Of a stretch of 64,000 bases of DNA, positions 23,412-30,427 are shown in pieces. The position numbers and the translations under genes were made by a program. Under the pieces are notes generated by a model. That model worked only from the letters and a program-made list of their open reading frames with translations, was not told the DNA's origin and ran no database searches. Source of the stretch: Plesiocystis pacifica SIR-1 (GTDB taxonomy: Bacteria > Myxococcota_A > Polyangia > Nannocystales > Nannocystaceae); the NCBI RefSeq assembly GCF_000170895.1, contig NZ_ABCS01000029.1, forward strand, positions 33,468 to 97,467, in the 5' to 3' direction. Numbering within the stretch: position 1 is the stretch's first letter; each line of letters opens with the position of its first letter.

Positions 23412-24872
23412 ATGTCCGTCCAAGCTCTGCGTCGCGAGTCGAGCCCCTCGCTCTCCGAAGATCAAATGCGCCAGACCCTCGAGCGTCAGCGCGCCGCCTT
23501 CCTCGAGCACGGACCGCCGAGCTACCGCGAGCGACGGGCCAAGCTCGAGGCCCTCGCGGCGATGCTCTTCGACAACCAAGATCGCTTCGTCGAGGCCGTG
23601 AGCGCGGACTTTGGCAACCGAGCCGCCGGCGAGACCCTGCGCCTCGAGCTGCTGCCCTCGCTGATGGCCGTGCGCCACACCATCCGCCACTTGCGAAGCT
23701 GGATGCGCCCCGATCGTCGCCGCTCGCACTGGGCGACCTGGCCGTCTCGGGCGCGCATCGAGTTCCAGCCCCTCGGGGTCATCGGCATCATCTCGCCCTG
23801 GAACTACCCGATCTACCTCGCCACCGGGCCGCTCACCGGGGCCCTGGCCGCCGGCAACCGGGCGATGATCAAGCCCTCGGAGCTGACCCCCGAGACCTCG
23901 GCCCTGATCGCCGAGCTGATCGCCAAGACCTACGACGCCGCCGAGGTGTCCGTGACCACCGGCGGCCCCGACGTCGCCCGGGCCTTCTCCTCCCTGCCAT
24001 TCGACCACCTGCTGTTCACGGGCTCGACGGCCATCGGCCGCCACGTCATGCGGGCCGCGAGCGAGAACCTCGTGCCCGTGACCCTCGAGCTCGGCGGCAA
24101 GTCGCCGACCTTCATCGGCCGCAACTTCCCGATCCGCTCGGGCCTCGGCGGCCTGCTCACGGGCAAGCTGTTCAACGCCGGCCAGACCTGCGTCGCGCCC
24201 GACTACATCCTCGTCCACGAGTCCCGCGTCGACGAGCTCGTCGCCCAGCTGCGGACCGACGTCGCGGCCATGTACGCGCGCATGGCCGACAACCCCGAGT
24301 ACACGGCGATCATCAACGAGCGCCACCGCGAGCGCCTCGTCGGCGCCCTCGAGGACGCCCGCCAAAAGGGCGCCACGACCCTCGAGATCAACCCCGGCGA
24401 CGAGGCCCCGGAGCGCTTCGCCGAGACCGGCAAGCTCCCGCTCACCCTGCTGCTCGACGTCAACGACGACATGTCCGTGATGCAGGACGAGATCTTCGGG
24501 CCGCTGCTGCCGATCAAGACCTACTCGACCCTCGACGAGGCCATCGAGTACGTCAACGGCAAGCCCCGCCCGCTGGTCGCCTACGTGTTCAGCCACGACA
24601 ACTCGGAGATCCGCGCGGTCGGCCGCCGGGTCGTCTCGGGCGCGCTCTCGACCAACGCGACCGCCACCCACGTCGCCCAGGACGACATCCCCTTCGGCGG
24701 CGTCGGGGCCAGCGGCATCGGCCACTACCACGCGCGCGAGGGCTTTCGGACCTTCAGCCACCAAAAGGCCGTCTACCAGCAGCTGCGCCCCAACCTCATG
24801 CACTTGATCGCGCCGCCTTACGAGGGCGCGATCAAGGAGAAGCTGCTCGAGTTCCTGCTGCGCTTCGGCTGA
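23412..24872 (+). CDS. Aldehyde dehydrogenase, coniferyl-aldehyde dehydrogenase type
   Basis: 486 aa. Catalytic Glu226 lies in LELGGKSP and Cys260 in GQTCVAPDY; the cofactor loop is GSTAIGRHVM. The substitution GQTC-APDY and the C-terminal stretch (HYHAREGFRTFSHQKAV) place it with the coniferyl aldehyde / class 3-like subgroup, which oxidises aromatic or medium-chain aldehydes using NAD(P). The C-terminus has a hydrophobic helix (IKEKLLEFLLRFG). It stands alone downstream of the MFS carrier with a 69-bp gap. Module B of the repeat family starts right after its stop codon. Confidence 0.88.
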   Translation: MSVQALRRESSPSLSEDQMRQTLERQRAAFLEHGPPSYRERRAKLEALAAMLFDNQDRFVEAVSADFGNRAAGETLRLELLPSLMAVRHTIRHLRSWMRPDRRRSHWATWPSRARIEFQPLGVIGIISPWNYPIYLATGPLTGALAAGNRAMIKPSELTPETSALIAELIAKTYDAAEVSVTTGGPDVARAFSSLPFDHLLFTGSTAIGRHVMRAASENLVPVTLELGGKSPTFIGRNFPIRSGLGGLLTGKLFNAGQTCVAPDYILVHESRVDELVAQLRTDVAAMYARMADNPEYTAIINERHRERLVGALEDARQKGATTLEINPGDEAPERFAETGKLPLTLLLDVNDDMSVMQDEIFGPLLPIKTYSTLDEAIEYVNGKPRPLVAYVFSHDNSEIRAVGRRVVSGALSTNATATHVAQDDIPFGGVGASGIGHYHAREGFRTFSHQKAVYQQLRPNLMHLIAPPYEGAIKEKLLEFLLRFG

Positions 24873-25317
24873 GTTCTGTTCTGCCCCCACAGCGAGCTCG
24901 GACCGGGGGCGCTTCGTCGCTATCCGCTCCTCCGCTTTGGCTTGGTGGGCAATGGCGTTTGTACCTTTGAGAAGGCAGGTGGTCGCCCCCGCAAGCGGGG
25001 GCGTGGACTCGTTGACAGTCTCAGATCTGAGTCGTGGACGTGGGGCAGGGAGGGCGTGGCGTCGTCCACGACGGCTAAAATGGACAGGGACTGTGAAAAA
25101 TTCACGGTCCCTGAGTCGTGGACGTGGGGCAGGGAGGGCGTGGCGTCGTCCACGACGGCTAAAATAGGCAGAGGGTCGGGCAAAACTCGTTTTGGCCGAC
25201 CCTCTGAGTCGTGGACGTGGGGCAGGGAGGGCGTGGCGTCGTCCACGACGACTAAAATAGTCAGGGACTGTGAATTCATTCACAGTCCCTGACTCGTGGG
25301 CGTGGGGCAGGGAGGGC
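24873..25317 (+). repeat. Modular 3'-end repeat, locus 3 (B plus about 3.3 A units)
   Basis: Module B starts directly after the dehydrogenase stop (TTCTGTTCTGCCCCCACAG) and runs to about 25012. A cores start at 25028, 25112 and 25205; a fourth, partial core is at 25291-25317. Each has arms GTCGTGGACG and CGTCCACGAC around a G-rich loop. The hairpins between them differ: 25086-25112 (AGGGACTGTGAA arms), 25170-25205 (AGAGGGTCGG arms) and 25263-25290 (AGGGACTGTGAAT with ATTCACAGTCCCT, perfect). Largest copy in the window; no coding sequence is credible. Confidence 0.85.
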
Positions 25318-25334
25318 CGCTCGCTCGAGCAGGG

Positions 25335-26444
25335 CTAGCCCTGCTTGCTCAGCACCGCATCCGCCAGGTCCGGGTAGAGCTCGCGCAGACAGCTGGGGCA
25401 GATGCCGTGGCTAAAGCGGCTGCCGGCCCGGGCCTCGACGAAGTCCTCGAGGCTCGACCAGTAGTGGTTGTCCTGGCGGACCTTCCCGCAGTCGACGCAC
25501 AGGGGGATGAGCTCGCCGAGGGTGCGGATGCCGGCGAGCAGCTCCGAGAGCTCGGCGCTCACGCGGTGCAGCTCGTCGATCTCGCGGCGCTGGGCGTCGA
25601 GGATCGTCAGGGCTTCGCCCAGCTCGGCCTCGGGCAGGGATAGATCGCGGAGCGCAGCCTCGATGGCCGCGGTCGCGCTGTTTTCTTCCGCGCTCACCTC
25701 GGGCAGCTCGTCGAAGTCCTCGGGCAGCTGGCTGAGTTCGGCGCTCCCCAGGCTCGGGCTCGGGCTCGCAGGAGGCTTGCACTCGGAGCACCGACCGCGG
25801 GCGAAGCGGGTCCCCGCCCGATCGCTCATGTAGCCCTCGAGGCTCGACCAAAAGGCGTCGTCGCGGCGAACCTTGCGGCACTGCGCGCAGATCGGGATGA
25901 GCTCGCCGAGGGTCCTGGCGTTCTCGACGGACTCGGCCAGGCGCTTCGATCGGCGGCGCAGCTCGAGCAGCTCGACCACCTGGCGGGCGAGGGCGCCGAG
26001 CAGCACGAGCAGCTCGCGCTTGGGCGTCCGCGGGCGCACGTCCACCGCGCACACCGTGCCCAGGCGGTGCCCTCCGGGGACCACCAGCGGCGCGCCGGCG
26101 TAGAAGCGGACGCCCCCCTCGGGCTCGACGAGGGGGTTGGCCGCGAAGCGCTCGTCCTGGGTCGCGTCGGGCACCAAGAGCACCTCGTCGGCCTCGATGG
26201 CGTGGGTGCAAAAGGTGATGTCGCGGGCGATGCTGCCCGAGTAGCCGATGCCCGCCTTGGTCCAGTGCCGGTCCTCGTTGATCAACGAGATGAAGGCCAT
26301 CGGCACGTCGAAGGCCCGCGCGACGATCCTGGCAATTTCGTCGTAGCGCGGCTCCGGCTCCGTATCAACGATGGCGTACTGGCGAAGCGCCGCGAGGCGT
26401 GCGGCTTCGTGTGCCGGCCGAGCAGGCAGATGCATGACCTCCAT
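25335..26444 (-). CDS. GAF-domain sensor protein with two Cys4 zinc-ribbon-like motifs
   Basis: 369 aa. Residues of about 10-170 are a GAF domain of the type found before histidine kinases and diguanylate cyclases (IARIVARAFDVPMAFISLIN; FCTHAI; FYAGAPLVVPGGHRLGTVC). Two copies of a ~45-residue unit follow: LGELIPICAQCRKVRRDD to CSEC (about 190-230), and LGELIPLCVDCGKVRQDN to CPSC (about 312-355). Each has CxxC at the start and the end, so one zinc each is likely. In many sensors this unit sits between a sensory and an output domain; here there is no output domain. The predicted coiled coil between the two copies suggests dimerisation. Confidence 0.8.
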   Translation of the reverse strand: MEVMHLPARPAHEAARLAALRQYAIVDTEPEPRYDEIARIVARAFDVPMAFISLINEDRHWTKAGIGYSGSIARDITFCTHAIEADEVLLVPDATQDERFAANPLVEPEGGVRFYAGAPLVVPGGHRLGTVCAVDVRPRTPKRELLVLLGALARQVVELLELRRRSKRLAESVENARTLGELIPICAQCRKVRRDDAFWSSLEGYMSDRAGTRFARGRCSECKPPASPSPSLGSAELSQLPEDFDELPEVSAEENSATAAIEAALRDLSLPEAELGEALTILDAQRREIDELHRVSAELSELLAGIRTLGELIPLCVDCGKVRQDNHYWSSLEDFVEARAGSRFSHGICPSCLRELYPDLADAVLSKQG

Positions 26445-26481
26445 AGTCGACTATTTGGTCCTCGCTTCGCTCGGCTATTTC

Positions 26482-26647
26482 GCCCTCGCTCGCCCGCGAG
26501 GCTCGGGGTTGGTTGGGGTCCTCGGTTTGAGAACTCTAGAATTCGCCAGAGCAGGAAGTAGGGGGCCCAACCAAAACGAAGGGGCGAACGAGCGCCCCTC
26601 AAACCTAGAAACCAGAACAACCCCGAGCCTCGCGGGCGAGCGAGGGC
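26482..26647. repeat. 166-bp element with perfect 30-bp terminal inverted repeats
   Basis: Arms at 26482-26511 and 26618-26647 are perfectly complementary over 30 bp (the left arm starts GCCCTCGCTCGCCCGCGAGG). Inside are further paired segments: GGTTTGAG with CTCAAACC, AGGGGCG with CGCCCCT, and GGTTGGG with CCCAACC. It could be a MITE-like element or a structured leader of the GAF gene. No target-site duplication is obvious and no ORF inside is credible. Confidence 0.75.
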
Positions 26648-26654
26648 CAACTAG

Positions 26655-27380
26655 CTAAGTAGCCTCTAAAATTTTGCGCGCGCGGTGTTCTGGGATCGCG
26701 GCCTGGCGCGCGAGCTCCAGGTAGACCCCCTGCTCGCGTTCGCTCTGATGCGTCGCGTTGACCAGGGGCGCGAGCTCGTGGAGCACGCCCTCGCGCAGGC
26801 TCTCGCTCAGCTTCCCCAGGCGCAGGCCGAGCTCGTCGAGCTTGGGCGGGTTGTAGAGCAAGGCCGAGAGCTCGAGGCGCCGGGCGACGGACACGGGCAT
26901 GCGCTCGAGCAGGGAGTCGAACTGCGCCGCCTCGGCGCTGTCCATGCGCCCGTCGAGGTTGGCCAGGGCGGCCGCGAAGGCCACGACCAGCTCGGCGCGC
27001 TCGCTCGCTTCCGTGGTCCACGTCGCTCGCAAGCGCGCGGCCTCCTCGACCTTCACGCCCACGCGCTCGGCGACGCGGTCGTGGACCTCGGCCTCGACCT
27101 CGGATCCGGCACCATCTGCCAGCGCGATGCGCCACGAGCGTTCGAGGATCTCTTCGGCGACGAAGGGCATCGGCGGGGGAAGCTCGGCGAAGCGACGCTC
27201 GAGCGCCGGCCGATCGCTCAACAGCTCGATCCACGGGCCGACCCCCTCGTCGTCGACGTTGGCATCGACGACCCTGAGGATCTGGTCCCACTCGCCAAAC
27301 TCGAGCTCATCGTCCGCGTGCGCCACCATCCCGCAAGCGACGAGGGTCCACTCCTGCTCGGGGCTGAGCTCTACGGCCAT
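26655..27380 (-). CDS. TerB-like protein, paralogue of the 59974-60684 gene
   Basis: 241 aa from ATG 27380; the frame is open upstream through repeat DNA, which is not coding. The start (LSPEQEWTLVACGMVAHADD) and acidic helical pattern (LEFGEWDQILRVVDANVDD) resemble the metal-binding TerB/DjlA-like helical bundle. A second bundle follows (VVAFAAALANLDGRMDSAEA), so two TerB-like units are likely. The gene at 59974-60684 starts with the same pattern (VSPETEWILVATGLIAHADG), and the two are paralogues. TerB-like proteins are found with tellurite resistance and stress or membrane complexes; no such partners are present here. Confidence 0.65.
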   Translation of the reverse strand: MAVELSPEQEWTLVACGMVAHADDELEFGEWDQILRVVDANVDDEGVGPWIELLSDRPALERRFAELPPPMPFVAEEILERSWRIALADGAGSEVEAEVHDRVAERVGVKVEEAARLRATWTTEASERAELVVAFAAALANLDGRMDSAEAAQFDSLLERMPVSVARRLELSALLYNPPKLDELGLRLGKLSESLREGVLHELAPLVNATHQSEREQGVYLELARQAAIPEHRARKILEAT

Positions 27381-27419
27381 GGCGCCAATATACCCCCGCA
27401 ACGCGCGCGCGGGCGAATC

Positions 27420-27752
27420 CACGTCCACGACTAAACCTTCGAGACTGTGAACGCTCCACGCCCCCGCTTGCGGGCGCGACCGATGCCCCCTCCCGGGTAC
27501 GAGCCCCATTGCCCCACGACCAAAACGGAGAAGCGGACAGCGACGACGCGTCCCCGGTCCCGAGACCCTGTCCCGAGACCCCCGTGGGGCAAGACAGAGC
27601 GCAGCGACTCTCACCGAATCCACGCCCCCGCTCGCGGGGGCGACCCCATGCCCTCTCCAAGGCACGAACTCCATTGCCCACCAAGCCAAAGCGGAGGAGC
27701 GGACAGCGACGAAGCGCCCCCGGTCCCAAGCGGCTGTGGGGGCAAAACAGAA
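27420..27752 (-). repeat. Modular 3'-end repeat, locus 4 (two B copies and an A remnant)
   Basis: Read on the minus strand, the first B copy starts right after the sppA TAG (TTCTGTTTTGCCCCCACAG) and spans 27752-27620. A second, more diverged B lies at 27597-27455. An A remnant (TCGTGGACGTGG) is at 27434-27420. Both B copies keep the CGCCCCCGC/GCGGGGGCG-type hairpin. Region 27381-27752 has no gene. Confidence 0.78.
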
Positions 27753-30407
27753 CTATCCTTCGATCTCGATGCTGTGATCGCTGAGCGCCATGGCCTCGGG
27801 GCCCTCGCTCAACCACAAGCTCGCGGGGATGCGTCGAAGGGTCCGCAGCAAGGGGTCGGCGAAGCTCAGCGCCCGGCCCGAGAGCGGATCGATCGCCGCG
27901 AGCCCCTGCCCCCTCAGCGCCCCGCCCGCTCGCCCCAGGGGCAGATCGAGCTCGAAGTTCCACAGCCGGCGGATCTGGTCGACGAGGGTCGGGTCTTCGG
28001 GATAGTGGCGGATCTCGAGGGCGTCGCCGCTGTCCGCGAGCTCGCCCATGACCGCCGCCCGGCCGACGGCCTCGTAGAGGCCTCCGTAGCGATCGACCAG
28101 GCCGACCTCGAGGGCCCGCACGCCGCTCCACACCCGCCCCCGCGCGACGGCGTCGGCCTGCTCGGGGGTCATCGCGCGGGCCTCGGCGACGCGCACGATG
28201 AAGCGGTCGTAGCTCGCCCGGATGCCGCGCATGGCCGCCTCGCGATCGGCGTCGGAGTTGGCCAGCCACATCGAGCGCATCGCCGCCCGGTCGCCGATCG
28301 CCACGCTGTCGACGCCCACGCCGTAGCGGTCGAGGAACTCGCTGAAGTCGAACTTGGGATAGAAGATGCCGATGCTGCCGGTGAGCGTGGTCGCGTCGGC
28401 GTAGATGTACTGGCCCGCGGTCGCCACCCAGTAGCCCCCGGAGGCCGCCTGGTTGCCCATGGAGATGACCACGGGCTTGACCTCCCGGGCCAGGTCGAGG
28501 GCGTGGGCGATGTCCTGGGCGCCCTTGACCGAGCCGCCGGGGGAGTCGACGCGGACCACGATGGCGCGCACGTCCGGGTCGTCGCGCAGCGCCGCGATGG
28601 TCTTGGTCAGGCTCGCCGCCCCGGACACGTCGATGTCGAGGATCGGCACGTGCAGCGAGATGCCGTCGTCGATGGTCCCGTCGATGTGCAGCACCGCGAC
28701 GTGGGCCGGCTCGATCCAGTGGCCCTCGCGGACCGGCGCCTTGGGGGGCGCGTCGATGCGCACGGCTCGACCGAGCCAGCCCTCGAGGCGCGCGTCGAGC
28801 TCCTCGGGCCAGGCCAGGCCCTCGATCAGGCCCATGCGCCGGGCGTCCTCGGGGGTCCACACGGCGCGGTCGATCCACTCCGAGACCACCGCCGGATCCC
28901 GGGCCCGGGAGTGGCCGATGAGGCGCACGACGTGGTTCCAGGTGTCGGTGACGTAGGCCCGGTTGGCCCGGGCCACGGGCGCGCTCGGCTCGCCCCGGGA
29001 CGCGCGCTCGGGCGTGCCCTTGTACTCGGCGACGCGCACGAACTCGGCCCGGACGCCCAGGCGCCCGAGCAGCTCGCCAAAGTAGAAGGTGTTGCGCAGC
29101 ACCCCGCGCAGCTCCAGGCCCTGCTGGGGGTGGGCGTAGATGCGGTCGCAGCTGGCCGCGAGGAAGTACTCGAAGGTGCTGGCGCCCTCGAGGTAGGCGA
29201 CGACCTTGCCGCCCTGGGCCCGGTAGCGCAGCACGGCCTCGCGGACCTCCTCGAGCTGGGCCAGGCCAAAGTCCGAGCCGTCGACCTCGAGCAGGATGAC
29301 CCCCGGGCCGCGGCGGGCGAGGCCGTCGAAGGTCCACACCACCTCGGCCAGGTCGCGGTCGTCGGACTTGCCCGCCAGCGAGATCCGGGTGACCTGGCGC
29401 GGGCGGGTGCGCAGCACCTGGGTGTAGCGCTCGTGGGACAGGCGCAGGCGACCGCTCGCCCCTTGCAGGGGCTGGGTCGCGGCCCCGGAGTTGACGGCGA
29501 AGTTGGGCCCGACGGCCAGGCCGACGTGGGCGGTGTCGACCTGCAGGCCCACGGACACCCGGGCCGCCGTGCGGAAGTCGGCGACGCCGTCGCCGAGGTA
29601 GTCGTTGTAGAGCTCGGCCTCGCCGTAGACGCGCACGCCGCCTCGACCGACCAGCAGGCGCAAGCGCGGCTGCACGGGGGCGTCGCGCTCGGCCGGCCGC
29701 GAGACCACGAAGCCCAGGCGCGCGCCCAGGCCCAGCTCGAAGTTGGGCGTGCCCGTGGGGCGCAGGGCGAGCTCCGTGTCGAGGTAAGGGACGACGCCGC
29801 GGGCCGCGTTGAGGTGGCGGCCGACCGCGGCCAGGGTGACGAAGCGGTTCGCCCGGTAGCTGAGCCCGAGGTCGAACTGGTTGCGGTTCGCGGCCACGAG
29901 GTTGCCGCTGGAGATCAGCCGCGAGTAGGTGAAGCCCGCGGACAGGCCCGGGACCCAGCGCTCGAAGGGCACCGCCGCGGCCACGCTCAGCTTGCCGAAG
30001 CCGCAGTCGGGGCAGCCCGGCTCGTCGTCGGCGGTGTCCTGCTCGCGCCACACCACCTGCCCGCCGACCCCGAGGGCGAGCAGGTCCCAGGGCAAGGGGA
30101 CCGCCAAGAACGCGCCCACGCCGTTGCCCCGGCGACCGGCCGCGTTGACGTTGGCGGTGAAGTCGATGACGGCGTTGAAGCCCTCGAGGTAGGCGAGGTT
30201 GGCCGAGTTTTGGACCACCGCGCTCGCGTCGGCCTCGCCCGCGACCACGGTGTAGGGCCGGTCCGGCTCGCGGACCACCGAGCGGGCCTCGCCGAGCGGT
30301 CCGGCCTGCGCCGCCGCGGGCACGGCCAAGAGCGCGAGCCCAGCCAGCAGGCCAACGCCCCTGCTGCGCTTGGACTGAGACTGCGCGTGTTGGGCGAGGC
30401 GAGCCAC
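27753..30407 (-). CDS. sppA: Signal peptide peptidase SppA fused to an N-terminal predicted beta-barrel domain
   Basis: 884 aa. A signal peptide (LLAGLALLAVPAAAQAG) is followed by about 290 residues of short alternating amphipathic strands (LSVAAAVPFERWVPGLSAGF; FDLGLSYRANRFVTLAAVG; FELGLGARLGFVVSRP) typical of an outer-membrane barrel. From about 340 on it is a double S49 peptidase of the long SppA type: the first half gives the catalytic Lys (K463 in EYKGTPE), the second half the nucleophilic Ser (S656 in AASGGYW), within VRVDSPGGSVKGA and TLTGSIGIFY. Classical SppA cleaves leftover signal peptides at the inner membrane. The barrel fusion suggests a different location or substrate. It lies 20 bp after mutS2. 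Confidence 0.85.
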   Translation of the reverse strand: MARLAQHAQSQSKRSRGVGLLAGLALLAVPAAAQAGPLGEARSVVREPDRPYTVVAGEADASAVVQNSANLAYLEGFNAVIDFTANVNAAGRRGNGVGAFLAVPLPWDLLALGVGGQVVWREQDTADDEPGCPDCGFGKLSVAAAVPFERWVPGLSAGFTYSRLISSGNLVAANRNQFDLGLSYRANRFVTLAAVGRHLNAARGVVPYLDTELALRPTGTPNFELGLGARLGFVVSRPAERDAPVQPRLRLLVGRGGVRVYGEAELYNDYLGDGVADFRTAARVSVGLQVDTAHVGLAVGPNFAVNSGAATQPLQGASGRLRLSHERYTQVLRTRPRQVTRISLAGKSDDRDLAEVVWTFDGLARRGPGVILLEVDGSDFGLAQLEEVREAVLRYRAQGGKVVAYLEGASTFEYFLAASCDRIYAHPQQGLELRGVLRNTFYFGELLGRLGVRAEFVRVAEYKGTPERASRGEPSAPVARANRAYVTDTWNHVVRLIGHSRARDPAVVSEWIDRAVWTPEDARRMGLIEGLAWPEELDARLEGWLGRAVRIDAPPKAPVREGHWIEPAHVAVLHIDGTIDDGISLHVPILDIDVSGAASLTKTIAALRDDPDVRAIVVRVDSPGGSVKGAQDIAHALDLAREVKPVVISMGNQAASGGYWVATAGQYIYADATTLTGSIGIFYPKFDFSEFLDRYGVGVDSVAIGDRAAMRSMWLANSDADREAAMRGIRASYDRFIVRVAEARAMTPEQADAVARGRVWSGVRALEVGLVDRYGGLYEAVGRAAVMGELADSGDALEIRHYPEDPTLVDQIRRLWNFELDLPLGRAGGALRGQGLAAIDPLSGRALSFADPLLRTLRRIPASLWLSEGPEAMALSDHSIEIEG

Positions 30408-30427
30408 GGACCCCTAGCTTGCCCGCT

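Noticed and set aside
24873..25317. Possible CRISPR array because of regularly spaced repeats
   Set aside because: The repeat cores are ~52 bp, the intervening sequences are self-complementary hairpins rather than unique spacers, and no cas genes are present.
26282..26650. 122-codon minus-strand frame across the inverted-repeat element
   Set aside because: Most of it translates the inverted repeat and overlaps the GAF gene in another frame.
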